Part shown: one piece after another, positions 32,509 through 44,219 of the stretch
Layout: each line of letters begins with the position of its first letter
How positions within the stretch are numbered: the first letter of the stretch is position 1
Source of the DNA: Costus lasius
Lineage: Eukaryota > Streptophyta > Magnoliopsida > Zingiberales > Costaceae
Assembly: GCA_027563935.2 (NCBI GenBank)
Contig: CM050454.1
Location: 50,124,596-50,188,595 of the forward strand
Length of the DNA: 64,000 bases
Reading direction: 5' to 3'
Made by a program: the position numbers and the translations under genes
The notes under the pieces: generated by a model
Databases searched by the model: none
The model's input: only the letters and a program-made list of their open reading frames with translations
Told to the model about the DNA's origin: nothing

Positions 32509-34160
32509 TGTTCTACAACAACCAAGAAACAGCAGATTAGTACTACTTCGAGTCATTTAAACTGGACTTGTTTTAAATGACCATGGCTCCCACTATTTTA
32601 AATTCGAATTGACAACCCACAAAGTCAATCAGGAAGTTTAAGACTTCCTAGTGAGATGGGATCCTTATTTCACATGAGGCTTCGCGTCCCACGAGGGTGG
32701 GAAGAGATGCACAAAGTAACCCATGTTTCCTCAGGTGGGCGCGCCGGCCGGTTGCTCCAAGCAACTCCCCTTGTTGAGACAGTCTAGGCATTTCATGTCC
32801 AGCGAGGGCTGGATTCAACATGAAACCTTGACCTCTCAATGATGCCTCTAGACTTTCACCATGTGCCCAGCACATGTGAACTTGTAGTCAAGTCCATTCC
32901 TAACCTTTATGCCCAGGGCCAACGAGTTTCCTTGCGAAGGCACGCCCAGGTTAAAACTGTACTGGGGAAACCATTGCCACCACGCACTTTCTAAAGATAA
33001 GTGGGTGTGTCCCACGAGGGTGGGAAACAATTCACAACTCCACTGATCGATAGCTTAGTGAGGGCTACGCGTTAGAAGGCTACCAGACTTGATATTTTAA
33101 TTGAGGGTTTTTGTTTAAGGTCTCATCATCTTAGTTTTATCTTATGTCTATCATTACAGGCATGCAATCCTATAGTGATAACATAACGGTAAAACATTTC
33201 AGGCATGCTTCTGCAGATAATAATAAAAGCAGTAAAGGATGATGTGATCATATCCTATACAAGACATTGAACCAATCCATGCCATGAAATAGGTTCAACT
33301 CTTGTCCTAGAACTCAAGCCCCAAAAACTAGACCTAGCCTAGCCGACCTCTAGCTTGAACTTCAAGGTTGGCTCCAAGGTCCTTCTCTCATGGTTTAGCT
33401 CTCAAACCGTAGAGGAATACTTTCGAAGTTCTCCATAGGTTCGGCCAATGCCATGGTCTTCCTCCAAGGAAGGTGCGCCACCATGCAAGGGGCCAAGACC
33501 TTTTGCGCCACCAAGCAACCAAGCACCAGCTTGCATGCGCCACCTTGCATGCTTGCGCCATCAAGCAAGATGCGAGCATCAAGGTCCAAGAAGGATGCGC
33601 CTAGCCCTTAATCTTCCTCTTAATTTTTACAAAAATAATGAAAAAGATGGCACGCAGGCCGCACAAGGATACATCGCAGGCATGCAAAGGGGGGGGGGGC
33701 TTGACTAATGATCACAACATCATGCACAATCAAGGTATTTACTCATGCAATTCTTCATGCTCATGAAAAACATAAAATCTGAAATTTTACTTTTTCACAA
33801 AACCAGTTTCTTTTTCTCATCTTCTTCTCACAAGTCTTTTGGTTTATTGTGATTTATTTTTCATGATGATTTCAGAGATCCTTTCGGCTGGCAATTTTGT
33901 CAGATCAAGAGACTTGGCCAGTCCGAAGACACAATGCCCGTCCTACTTGACAAAATCACGTGCGCCTTTGATCTTTAAATCAAACAAGAAAAATAGTCCA
34001 AAAATTCCAAAAGAGATTGAGAGGATGATAGAAACAAGAAACCCTTATTTTTCTACTTTTAGAAAAATCGTTTGCCATGCATCATGCTATTTACGAAAAT
34101 AGAGATATGGCATGTGAGCATGGAAGAAAAGCATAAAACATCGTTCGAGTCTTGCAAGTC
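32509..34160 (-). promoter_or_regulatory. B2 5' leader with the three conserved hairpins
   Basis: Hc spans 32716-32680 (outer stem CTTTGTG/CGCGAAG), Hb 32825-32791 (outer TTTCATG/CATGAAA, bulge TTGAA, inner TCCAGC/GCTGGA) and Ha about 33037-33006. One outer-stem change relative to B1 (A to G) keeps a G-U pair. A run of 11 G lies at 33689-33699. Confidence 0.6.
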
Positions 34161-34172
34161 CCTCTGATACCA
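34161..34172 (-). promoter_or_regulatory. B2 primer binding site
   Basis: TGGTATCAGAGG on the minus strand, one base after the end of LTR3; same spacing as B1. Confidence 0.9.
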
Positions 34173-34173
34173 C

Positions 34174-35145
34174 TGTTGGGAAACCCCAGGGACATTTTAC
34201 AATTTTCAGAGTTATGGACATACATTTTAGCAGCGGAAGAATGTCCCCGAAACAAGCCAGTCCCAAAAACCCCGTGAAGATCGCAAGCAAGGGAGTCGAC
34301 ACGATGAGTTAGGAAATACCTTAGGAGCAATGTGGAGCGATGCCGATGTAGGCGTCCAAGTGTGCGCCCTTTGCAGTCTCGCACACACGGATCTCTTGAG
34401 TTCTCTTCTTCCACGCCCGGTGCTAGCCTCGGGAAGAAGATCCAAGCCTTAGGGAGATACTCTACTTCACTTGCGCCACCAAGAGGGATGATGCGCCAAG
34501 GGAAGAAGGAAGACTATCCAAAACGCCAAGCACTAATGTTCCTTGCGCCAAGAGGAAAGGAGGAAGAGGCTTGCGGTTTTGGAAGATGCGCCCTTGCTCC
34601 AAGCACTCGCCCCTCTCCTTGTGTTCACGCCTTCAAGGATTGATCACTTACAAGAGGGGGCGACTAGGGTCATATTTATAGGGCAAGAGGCGGTTAGGGT
34701 AATGGCTAGGATCATGACAAGTGTAGGGCTAGGATGAGGAGGTTTGAGATAAGGAAAGTCTCCAAGACATTTCCATAATTCTCATTCAACCTTACCTTTT
34801 GTTCCCACGCCTTTCCTTGTGCGCCAAGGCCTTGCCTTGTGCCTCAAGCAATGCCATAGAGGCATGCATTCCATCCTAGGAAGAGAGGGGGAGGCGCCCT
34901 TTACTTCCATAATGAAGCAAAGGTGCCAACATGACCCCATTATGCCCCTAGGCGCCTAATGGTTCATGTTTCTCCCCATTATACCCTTTTAGCCTCTCAT
35001 CTCTTCATGAGAACTTGTTATTGGGCCTCATTGGATAATGAGCTAGCCCAAACATCATTGCATAGGTTGATTAAGCACTTGGATCCAATCCAATGCAACC
35101 CTAATCCAAATGTGACCAACCATGGTCAAATACGGGTCAACCTGC
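34174..35145 (-). repeat. Copia B LTR3 (5' LTR of B2), left fragment
   Basis: The end-proximal half of the LTR, from CCCAACA at 34174 up to the A2 insertion point. It is much more diverged from LTR1 and LTR2 than those two are from each other here. Its last five bases (CCTGC, 35141-35145) are one copy of the A2 target duplication. Confidence 0.9.
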
Positions 35146-36835
35146 TGTTGGAGTATGCCCTTAAGGCTAATGTTTGAGGCCTGTGGGAATGTATCTGTAT
35201 CATGTAATAAACTGTTATGTTTATAAAGGCATGGTTGTTATTCAGTTAGCTACATTGTCTGCTGCAATATATGTTCTTCTGAATAATGTCTCAAAGCTGT
35301 TCAGCTAGGCTGACATGCAGTTAAGTCCTTAGTCGATGTATCTTGGTGAACATGAGACAGCCTTGATATGGTTAAGACTAATATGTGCTCTAATCTTATA
35401 GGATGCTTCGAGCATGGAATAAGATGTAGACTCATGGGTACATTGGATGTACTGGACAGACCCTACTAGGATGTTCAATTGTTTGTCACAGTGTGAATAT
35501 TCCTTGTATATGACAAGTGGCACATTTCCTCTGACTTGAGATCACTTGTGTTTTCTAAATGATGATTGTCATTATTTTGAGGTAGTTCAATATCATTTGA
35601 AACATAATGATTATAGACTAACTTGGATGATGAGCTTGAGTCAGGTTAGGGCACTAGTGATAGACATAGGATTGCCGTCTCCTTGTTTAAGGAGTGTGAT
35701 GTTCTAAAGGGGCCCCCTGGATGAGATGATTGAGAAAAGAGTATGGCCATACCCAGGTGACAATGTTCATCTGATCTAATCATGCTCATCATATTGGAGT
35801 TACAAGCTTGACACGCTTGTCCAATAAGAACGTCCAGTGGTAAAGGAAATATGCATGCCTTGTGATTTGATTCACACTTGTTCTGTGGTATGGGTGTAGT
35901 CTTGGAAGACTCTTTCCTTTATATCGGGAGACAGTGATGTGTTGCTAGATACCCCTCACTGATCGTGATAATGTAAGTTATCGTTACCGACATTTAAAGG
36001 AAACCCTCAGGGTCGCACAATTTGATGATATGGCTTACTTAAGTCAGATCGTGTGGACTGAATTGTTTGAGTTCAGTTTGAAGGGATTTAATCTCTGATT
36101 GTAAGTGAGATCTGGTCTGATCATGTTTGATTGATTAGGGCTTCAGATCGGTAAGCTTCGATTGAGAGATTGGATGCTAGATCGGTCAGATCAGAAGCAT
36201 TAAGAGATCAACGGTCAGATCAAGAACCTTGTGGTTTAATTATGATTTGGACTAGTTGCTTGGCTTATTTGGTTTGTGAACCGAACCAAAGTGAACCAGC
36301 TCAAATGAGCGCATGGTTCAAAAGGGTGAAGAGAGATTTGCGACTTGGTGTGCGCATGTGAACGTTGAGAGGTGGTTTGCTATTTTTAGATAGCAACTCC
36401 CTAAACGTGACCACGCTCCACGCTTCTCTTCTTGACGCCTCTTCTCGCCTCGCCTCTCCACTAGTCGAAACAAGTTTTCTCTTGTGTGGTGAAGAAGGTG
36501 GACGAAGAAGGAAAAGAAAATTTGCCAAGAAGTTTTCATCCCTTTCCATTCGATCAAGGACACTTTGGAGCCTTGCTAGCACAAGGAGCGACAAAGAGTT
36601 TGCCATCATCCTCTTGTGTGCGAATCCCTTTGGAGAAGAAGCAATTGACTCTTTGCTTCCAAGGCAACATCTAGGCTATGGCGATGGTATGATCGTTTTC
36701 ATTAATCTTTATTAGCCTTTTATCGAGTTGATCATTTAACATGCAAGTTGATCCTATAACCCTAATTTCCGCAAGACAAAGTTTTATATGCGCCATCACT
36801 TTAGGGTTATGCTCCCCCTTGAAGGGGACTCTTCA
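35146..36835 (+). repeat. A2 5' LTR (1690 bp)
   Basis: Begins TGTTGGAGTATGCCC and ends GACTCTTCA. TTTATAAAGG at 35220-35229 is the best TATA candidate. The C-run/G-run hairpin next to the end has stem CCCCTT/AAGGGG. Its conserved inverted repeats correspond to those listed for A1. Confidence 0.94.
35220..35229 (+). promoter_or_regulatory. Putative TATA box in A2 LTR
   Basis: TTTATAAAGG about 75 bp into the LTR. The motif is kept at the same place in the other A copies, and the B LTRs have a TATATA run at about the same distance. It would imply a very short U3; a transcript start has not been shown. Confidence 0.35.
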
Positions 36836-36837
36836 AT

Positions 36838-36849
36838 TGGTATCAGAGC
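36838..36849 (+). promoter_or_regulatory. A2 primer binding site
   Basis: TGGTATCAGAGC two bases after the LTR end. Confidence 0.93.
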
Positions 36850-38627
36850 AGGTTCTTAATGTATGTTATGTTGATTGCTTGATGCTTTACGTGATCCATA
36901 AATGTGCTAGTCAATAGATCTAATGTTTTCATGACATGCGTAACTACATACTTGTTGTAGAACATTTGTTGTATTTTGACGCATGTACATAGTATGCGCT
37001 TGTAATAGTTTTGTTTATTTAAAACTTAAACACTTGCGCGTATATCATTAGATCAAGGCCTTACAGTAAACCCTTAGACGGGTTATTAGGGTTGAAGTCA
37101 CCCCCTAGGTTGGATCCAAAAGTCTGATCAGATCATCTGACAGCCTTGATGGGTTGACCACGTAGCACCTGTGCGATAGCACCTGGTGGCTACAGGTCGA
37201 CTGCAGACAGGCGTGTAGCGATGTCTGATTGAGACGACCCATGAACGCACCTGAGTTAGGCCCGGGGTCACACCCGCTTGCCAGACCTCAGTGTGGTTGT
37301 TCAGCCCTGGCGCATGCATGGTTGACCTTATGGTCGACTCAAGTCAGTTAGGACTTGGTGCATGCAAGGGCAGTGGATCTGACTAGGTTGGATGAGTGGA
37401 TCCCTAGTAATGGACCGTTGTAAGGTTGTAGGGCAAATAAGGAAAAATTAAAATTGATCCCATGGGGTTTTTCGAAAATTTTAATTTTTATGTTGGATCA
37501 CATGATTACTGAATGGATGCATATGTTTGTCTATTTAGTCTTATGTGGGCTGCCCATATTAATTGTGTGCTGTGCTGGGGCCTGCGTGCCTGGGATTTAA
37601 ATTGTAAATTAATTATTGTGATCTGCGCATCACATTGCTTTAATTTATAAAATGTTATTGACCTGCGTGTCAATCTTGTCTAGATAGTTAAATTTGTAAT
37701 TTAATTAGACAAGAGCACAGAGCACACTTGGCAGAGGCGCATGCAGCAGTGGCTTGACCAGGTGGGAGGTCTAGGGTTCGACCCTAGGACCAGGCGCTTG
37801 GGCCCTGGTATGGGCCAGATGAGCAGCAAAAGACCCATGAAGAGCAAGTGAAGACTTAAACTAGGTTAAGGTCTTCTAGGGCTATGGGCTTTTACCACAT
37901 AAGAACCATGCTTTCTTTTATTGCTTATATAAGTAGAACAGCATGTTTTAATTTATCTTCTGCTATCACCATAGGAATTGCATGATAGTGAAGAAGATAA
38001 AAAGACCGTTAAAATCCAACGCTAAATATCAAGCTCGTAAGCCTTCTGACGCGAAACCTCACTGTTCTGATTATCGTTGGAGCCGTGTTGTACCCACTCA
38101 GTGGGCACGTCCATCTATCTTCAGACGGTGTGGGATTACACCTGTGTGTTACAGAGTAGGGATTTATCCCTTCTCGTTGCTCAGCATAGCACATGGTGGT
38201 CCAGGGAGTAGGTCGGGTCAGCTTGACCATGTAGGCTACATATGTGGCGCATATGGTAGCACATGGAGGCAGCCATCTGTGGGGTCAGAGACTGTGTTGT
38301 ACCAACTCAGTTGGCACAGTCTGCTGGACTGCCCAGATGAAGGGGAATCACACGGGTTGGCGATCGGCAGGGACTGCCTACCGGAGATTAGTGCTTGTAC
38401 TCTCTGTGCATCTTATCTCGCCTGAGCGGGACGCGGAGACCAAGTATGAAATCCGGATCCCATCTCACTAAAAGAGTGTCTACTCTTTCGGGCTGTTTTG
38501 TTGGATTTTTCAAGCCAGATAAAATAGTGAGAAAAAGGAATCTTTCTTAAGTCCTGATCGATTCTTATACATTGATACTGACCTTGCTGTTCTTGCATTG
38601 TTGTAGATACCTGCAGCAACGAACACC
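36850..38627 (+). promoter_or_regulatory. A2 5' leader with three bulged hairpins and a tRNA-like arm
   Basis: Ha 38084-38109: outer CGTG/CACG, bulge TTGTA, inner CCCAC/GTGGG, loop TCA. Hb 38290-38321: outer GACTGTG/CACAGTC, bulge TTGTA, inner CCAAC/GTTGG, loop TCA. Hc 38402-38438: outer CTCTGTG/CGCGGAG with two G-U pairs, bulge CATCTTA, inner TCTCGC/GCGGGA, loop CTGA. All lie 190-545 nt before the gag ATG. At 37771-37787 a T-arm-like hairpin (CTAGGG/CCCTAG, loop TTCGA) contains a B-box-like GGTTCGACC. Confidence 0.62.
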
Positions 38628-41600
38628 ATGAACTTCAATGTGCGATCCCTACTGGAAAGGGAGAAGTTTACTGGGCCGAACTTCTCTGACTGGTTCGGAC
38701 ACCTTAAGATCGTTCTTAAGGCAGAGAGGAAACTGTATGTCCTCGAGACGGCGATACCGCCGCAGCCCGCTCCGAACGCCGCAAGGGCGGTTCGGGAAGC
38801 CTATGAAAAGCACGTCAATGATAGCATTGATGTCGCTTGCCTGATGCTAGCGTCTATGACGCCACCGCTGCAGCGTCAGCATGAGGATATGTCTGCTATA
38901 GACATGATAGCGAACCTCAAGATGCTGTATGCTGCACAGGCGAGGACTGAACGCTATAATTTGACGAAGCTCTTCTTTCAGAGCAAACTGGCTGAAGGGA
39001 GCCCAGTGGGAGCTCATGTGCTCAAGATGATTGGGCACAAGGAGGCTCTAGAGAAACTGGGGCATACCATCAACCAGGAGCTTGCTGTGGATATTATTCT
39101 GCAGTCTCTCCCGCCTTCATTCGACGCGTTCATTATTAACTTTAATATGAACAAAATCGATTGTACTCCGGCAGAGCTGCTGAATATGCTCCTCACTACT
39201 GAGGAGACTCTGAAGGGAAAGCCTTCGACCTCTGTCTTAATGGTTCCTTTAAGGAACAAGAAGAACGGGAAGAAGGGCAAAGCCCCTGTCAAGAGCTACA
39301 GCAAGGCTTTGAAGCAAAAGGTCAAGCGGTCCAAGGAATACAGGTGTTTCCACTGTGGCCAGCTGGGTCACGGGAAAAAGGACTGTAAAGCGCTCCAAGG
39401 AGATAAGAGGGGAAGCTTCGCTTCTGGCTCAGGTATATTCGTGACTGAGGTCATGTTTTCTTCTTCTATATCATGGGTGTTGGACACTGCATGTGGAGTT
39501 CACATTTGTTCAAATGTACAGGAACTCAAGAGAAGAAGGCAGGTGGGACAGCATGAGGTGGACCTACGAGTTGGAAACGGGGCACGGGTTGCTGCTGTTG
39601 CTGTAGGAGACTACTTCATTTCTTTACCATCTGGAATTGTATTGGAACTAAACAATTGTTATTTTGTTCCCAGTATTACTAAAAATATTATCTCCATTCC
39701 TGCTCTTGTCAGGAAGGGATTTTCCTTTGAATGCAATATTTCAAAGTGTATTTTGTCTTTTGATAATATTGTTTATGCAACTGGTTCAATTAGCAATGGG
39801 TTATATATGTTGGACATGGAATGTTCGATACAGCAAATTGATATTAAGAAAGCCAAGAATGCTGATGACAGCACCTTGCTATGGCATAGTCGTTTAGGCC
39901 ATATAAACGAGAAACGCATTAAGCGGTTGCATGATCATGGACTGCTGGGATCATTCTCCTATGAGGAGATTGATACATGCAAAGCTTGTTTGATGGGTAA
40001 AATGACGAAGTCACCTTTTCCTCACAAAGGTCAAAGGGCTTCAGGTTTACTTGACCTTATACACAGTGATGTGTGTGGGCCATTTAGTAAACATGCCAGA
40101 GGTGGCTATCAGTACTTCATTACCTTTACTGATGATTTCAGTAGGTATGGGTATGTCTATCTGATGAGACATAAAAGTGAATCTTTTGACAAGTTCAAAG
40201 AGTTCAAAAATGAAGTACAGAATCAGCTAGGCCGAAATATCAAGGCACTTCGCTCAGATCGAGGTGGTGAATACTTGAGTCATACGTTTACTGACTATCT
40301 GAAGGAGTGTGGGATTATCTCACAGCTCACTCCGCCAGGAACACCGCAATGGAATGGTGTGTCCGAGAGGAGAAATAGAACGTTACTTGATATGGTTCGT
40401 TCTATGATGAGTCAGGCTTCTTTACCCAACTCCTTTTGGGGTTTTGCACTGGAAACAGCTGCAAAGGTACTAAACCGAGTGCCATCCAAGGCCGTTTCAA
40501 AGACGCCATATGAGTTATGGTATGGGAAACAGCCAAGCTTGACATTTATCAGGATCTGGGGTTGCGAGGCTTATGTCAAAAAGCTCGCCTCTGGGAAACT
40601 AGAGAGCAGATCTGACAAATGTATCTTTGTCGGTTACCCTAAGGAAACTAAGGGTTATTATTTCTACGACCCCAAGGAGAACAAGGTATTTGTTGCTCGG
40701 ACGGCCATATTTCTTGAGAAGGAGTTTCTTCTGCAAGAGGCCAGTGGGAGAGAAATAAAGCTGGATGAGAATCCAGAGGTAGGACAAAGTGCTCAAGCAG
40801 AATTGGATGAGCCTGAGCCGGTAGATCAGGTTATTGAACAACCTGAGGCTCAGATATCACGGGAACCGCGAAGATCGGGAAGGATCCGTCGATAACCTGA
40901 GCGTTATGACGGAGTCTACATCATTGATAATGATGAACCCCTCACTTATGCGGATGCGGTCAGTGGACCGGAGTCAGTGAGATGGCTTGAAGCTATGCGC
41001 GCCGAGATGGACTCCATGTCAGATAACCAAGTTTGGGATTTGGTTGATCCGCCTCCGGGAGTTATCCCTATAGGCTGTAAATGGATCTTCAAGAAGAAGA
41101 TTGACATGGATGGTAACGTAGTTACCTATAAAGGCAGGCTAGTTGCGAAAGGTTTCAAACAAATCTACGGGATAGATTATGATGAAACTTTCTCACCTGT
41201 AGCTATGTTTAAGTCTATTCGGATTCTTTTCGCGATAGCTGCATATTATGATTATGAGATTTGGCAGATGGATGTGAAAACAGCTTTCCTTAATGGAAAT
41301 CTGGATGAGGATGTGTATATGACACAACCTGAGGGTTTCACTAATCCAGCAGATCGTCATAAGATATGCAAGTTAAAGAAGTCCATTTATGGACTTAAGC
41401 AAGCATCTAGAAGCTGGAATATTCGTTTTGATGAATCAATCAGTGAATTTGGTTTCATCAAGAACGAGGATGACCCGTGTGTATATAAGAGGTTTAGTGG
41501 GAGCGTAATTACTTTCTTAGTCCTCTACGTCGATGATATCTTGATCATTGGAAATGACATTCCTGAAATGCATGCTGTTAAGGCATGGCTGAGGAAATGT

Positions 41601-42509
41601 TTCCAGATGAAAGATCTAGGAGAAGCAGCCTATGTGTTAGGTGTGAAGATCTACAGGGATAGATCGAAGAGGCTTCTCGGGCTGTGCCAGAGTACTTACA
41701 TCGAAAAGGTCCTGGAGAGATTTCATTTAGAGAATTCTAAACGAGGATATCTTCCAGTCAGACATGGTCTGAATCTTTCGAAGAGTCAGTGTCCACAAAC
41801 ACAGACTGAGAAAGATGAAATGGACAATACGCCTTATGCTTCGGCTATTGGATCCATTATGTATGCGATGTTGTGTACTCGCCCAGACGTCGCTTACGGG
41901 TTAAGCGTGACCAGTCGTTTCCAAAGTAATCCAGGTATGGCGCACTGGATTGCAGTCAAGAACATTTTAAAATATCTGCGGAGAACCAAAGATATGTTCT
42001 TGATATATGGTGGTCAGGAAGAACTCAGTATAGAGGGATATACTGACGCTTCGTTCTAGTCAGACCAGGATGATTTCCGATCGCAATCAGGCTATGTTTT
42101 TAGCTTGAATGGAGGTGCAGTGGTGTGGAAGAGTTTCAAACAGTCAACTGTTGCTGATTCCACAACAGAAGCCGAGTATGTTGCAGCCTCGGAAGCATCT
42201 AAGGAGGCAGTGTGGATTCGTAAGTTCGTGAGAGAACTTGGTGTCGTTCCTTCGAGTGCAGATCCTTTGGTTATCTTCTGTGATAACACTGGAGCAATCG
42301 CACAAGCAAAGGAACCACGGTCGCACCAGAAGTCCAAGCACATACAGAGAAGGTTTCATTTGATCAGGGAGATCATAGATCGTGGCGAGATCAAAATCTG
42401 CAAGGTTCATACAGATGACAATCTGGCAGACCCGCTTACCAAGCCTCTGGCGCAGCAGAAGCATGAGAAGCACTGTAATAATATGGGTTTGAGATTTCTC
42501 AACCATTAG
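38628..42509 (+). pseudogene. Copia A2 gag-pol with two nonsense codons
   Basis: ATG at 38628 (MNFNVRSLLE). One frame of 1293 codons runs to the natural stop at 42507, with TAA at 40893-40895 and TAG at 42057-42059. The first stop falls in the basic RRSGRIRR linker between integrase and RT; copies A3 and A4 have a Gln codon there. The second replaces Gln just after YTDASF in RNase H. Gag (knuckle CFHCGQLGHGKKDC), protease (DTACG) and integrase core could still be made as a 755-aa product; RT (YVDD near 41530) and RNase H cannot be reached. There are no frameshifts. Confidence 0.95.
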
Positions 42510-42518
42510 ATTAAGTGC

Positions 42519-42529
42519 AAGTGGGAGAT
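42519..42529 (+). promoter_or_regulatory. A2 polypurine tract
   Basis: AAGTGGGAGAT directly before the 3' LTR. Confidence 0.8.
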
Positions 42530-44219
42530 TGTTGGAGTATGCCCTTAAGGCTAATGTTTGAGGCCTGTGGGAATGTATCTGTATCATGTAATAAACTGTT
42601 ATGTTTATAAAGGCATGGTTGTTATTCAGTTAGCTACATTGTCTGCTGCAATATATGTTCTTCTGAATAATGTCTCAAAGCTGTTCAGCTAGGCTGACAT
42701 GCAGTTAAGTCCTTAGTCGATGTATCTTGGTGAACATGAGACAGCCTTGATATGGTTAAGACTAATATGTGCTCTAATCTTATAGGATGCTTCGAGCATG
42801 GAATAAGATGTAGACTCATGGGTACATTGGATGTACTGGACAGACCCTACTAGGATGTTCAATTGTTTGTCACAGTGTGAATATTCCTTGTATATGACAA
42901 GTGGCACATTTCCTCTGACTTGAGATCACTTGTGTTTTCTAAATGATGATTGTCATTATTTTGAGGTAGTTCAATATCATTTGAAACATAATGATTATAG
43001 ACTAACTTGGATGATGAGCTTGAGTCAGGTTAGGGCACTAGTGATAGACATAGGATTGCCGTCTCCTTGTTTAAGGAGTGTGATGTTCTAAAGGGGCCCC
43101 CTGGATGAGATGATTGAGAAAAGAGTATGGCCATACCCAGGTGACAATGTTCATCTGATCTAATCATGCTCATCATATTGGAGTTACAAGCTTGACACGC
43201 TTGTCCAATAAGAACGTCCAGTGGTAAAGGAAATATGCATGCCTTGTGATTTGATTCACACTTGTGCTGTGGTATGGGTGTAGTCTTGGAAGACTCTTTC
43301 CTTTATATCGGGAGACAGTGATGTGTTGCTAGATACCCCTCACTGATCGTGATAATGTAAGTTATCGTTACCGACATTTAAAGGAAACCCTCAGGGTCGC
43401 ACAATTTGATGATATGGCTTACTTAAGTCAGATCGTGTGGACTGAATTGTTTGAGTTCAGTTTGAAGGGATTTAATCTCTGATTGTAAGTGAGATCTGGT
43501 CTGATCATGTTTGATTGATTAGGGCTTCAGATCGGTAAGCTTCGATTGAGAGATTGGATGCTAGATCGGTCAGATCAGAAGCATTAAGAGATCAACGGTC
43601 AGATCAAGAACCTTGTGGTTTAATTATGATTTGGACTAGTTGCTTGGCTTATTTGGTTTGTGAACCGAACCAAAGTGAACCAGCTCAAATGAGCGCATGG
43701 TTCAAAAGGGTGAAGAGAGATTTGCGACTTGGTGTGCGCATGTGAACGTTGAGAGGTGGTTTGCTATTTTTAGATAGCAACTCCCTAAACGTGACCACGC
43801 TCCACGCTTCTCTTCTTGACGCCTCTTCTCGCCTCGCCTCTCCACTAGTCGAAACAAGTTTTCTCTTGTGTGGTGAAGAAGGTGGACGAAGAAGGAAAAG
43901 AAAATTTGCCAAGAAGTTTTCATCCCTTTCCATTCGATCAAGGACACTTTGGAGCCTTGCTAGCACAAGGAGCGACAAAGAGTTTGCCATCATCCTCTTG
44001 TGTGCGAATCCCTTTGGAGAAGAAGCAATTGACTCTTTGCTTCCAAGGCAACATCTAGGCTATGGCGATGGTATGATCGTTTTCATTAATCTTTATTAGC
44101 CTTTTATCGAGTTGATCATTTAACATGCAAGTTGATCCTATAACCCTAATTTCCGCAAGACAAAGTTTTATATGCGCCATCACTTTAGGGTTATGCTCCC
44201 CCTTGAAGGGGACTCTTCA
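42530..44219 (+). repeat. A2 3' LTR (1690 bp)
   Basis: Same length as the 5' LTR, with one substitution seen. Ends GACTCTTCA and is followed by the second CCTGC. Confidence 0.94.

Larger units (their letters stand above)
35146..44219 (+). mobile_element. Complete copia family A element A2 (9074 bp), young but defective
   Basis: LTRs 35146-36835 and 42530-44219, both 1690 bp, with one difference seen (T at 35882, G at 43266). The target duplication is CCTGC at 35141-35145 and 44220-44224. It inserted into LTR3 of B2. The gag-pol has two in-frame stops, so this copy cannot supply reverse transcriptase. Confidence 0.95.

Noticed and set aside
33689..33699. Run of 11 G as a quadruplex signal
   Set aside because: A single uninterrupted run in one copy; B1 has a shorter run at the same place, so slippage is enough.
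36301..36715. 102- and 116-codon frames in A2 LTRs (also 43685-44099)
   Set aside because: Opposite-strand overlapping frames in LTR DNA, not kept in A3 or A4 LTRs.
37741..37795. Functional tRNA gene
   Set aside because: Only a T-arm-like hairpin is present; no acceptor or anticodon arms and too short a spacing to any A box.
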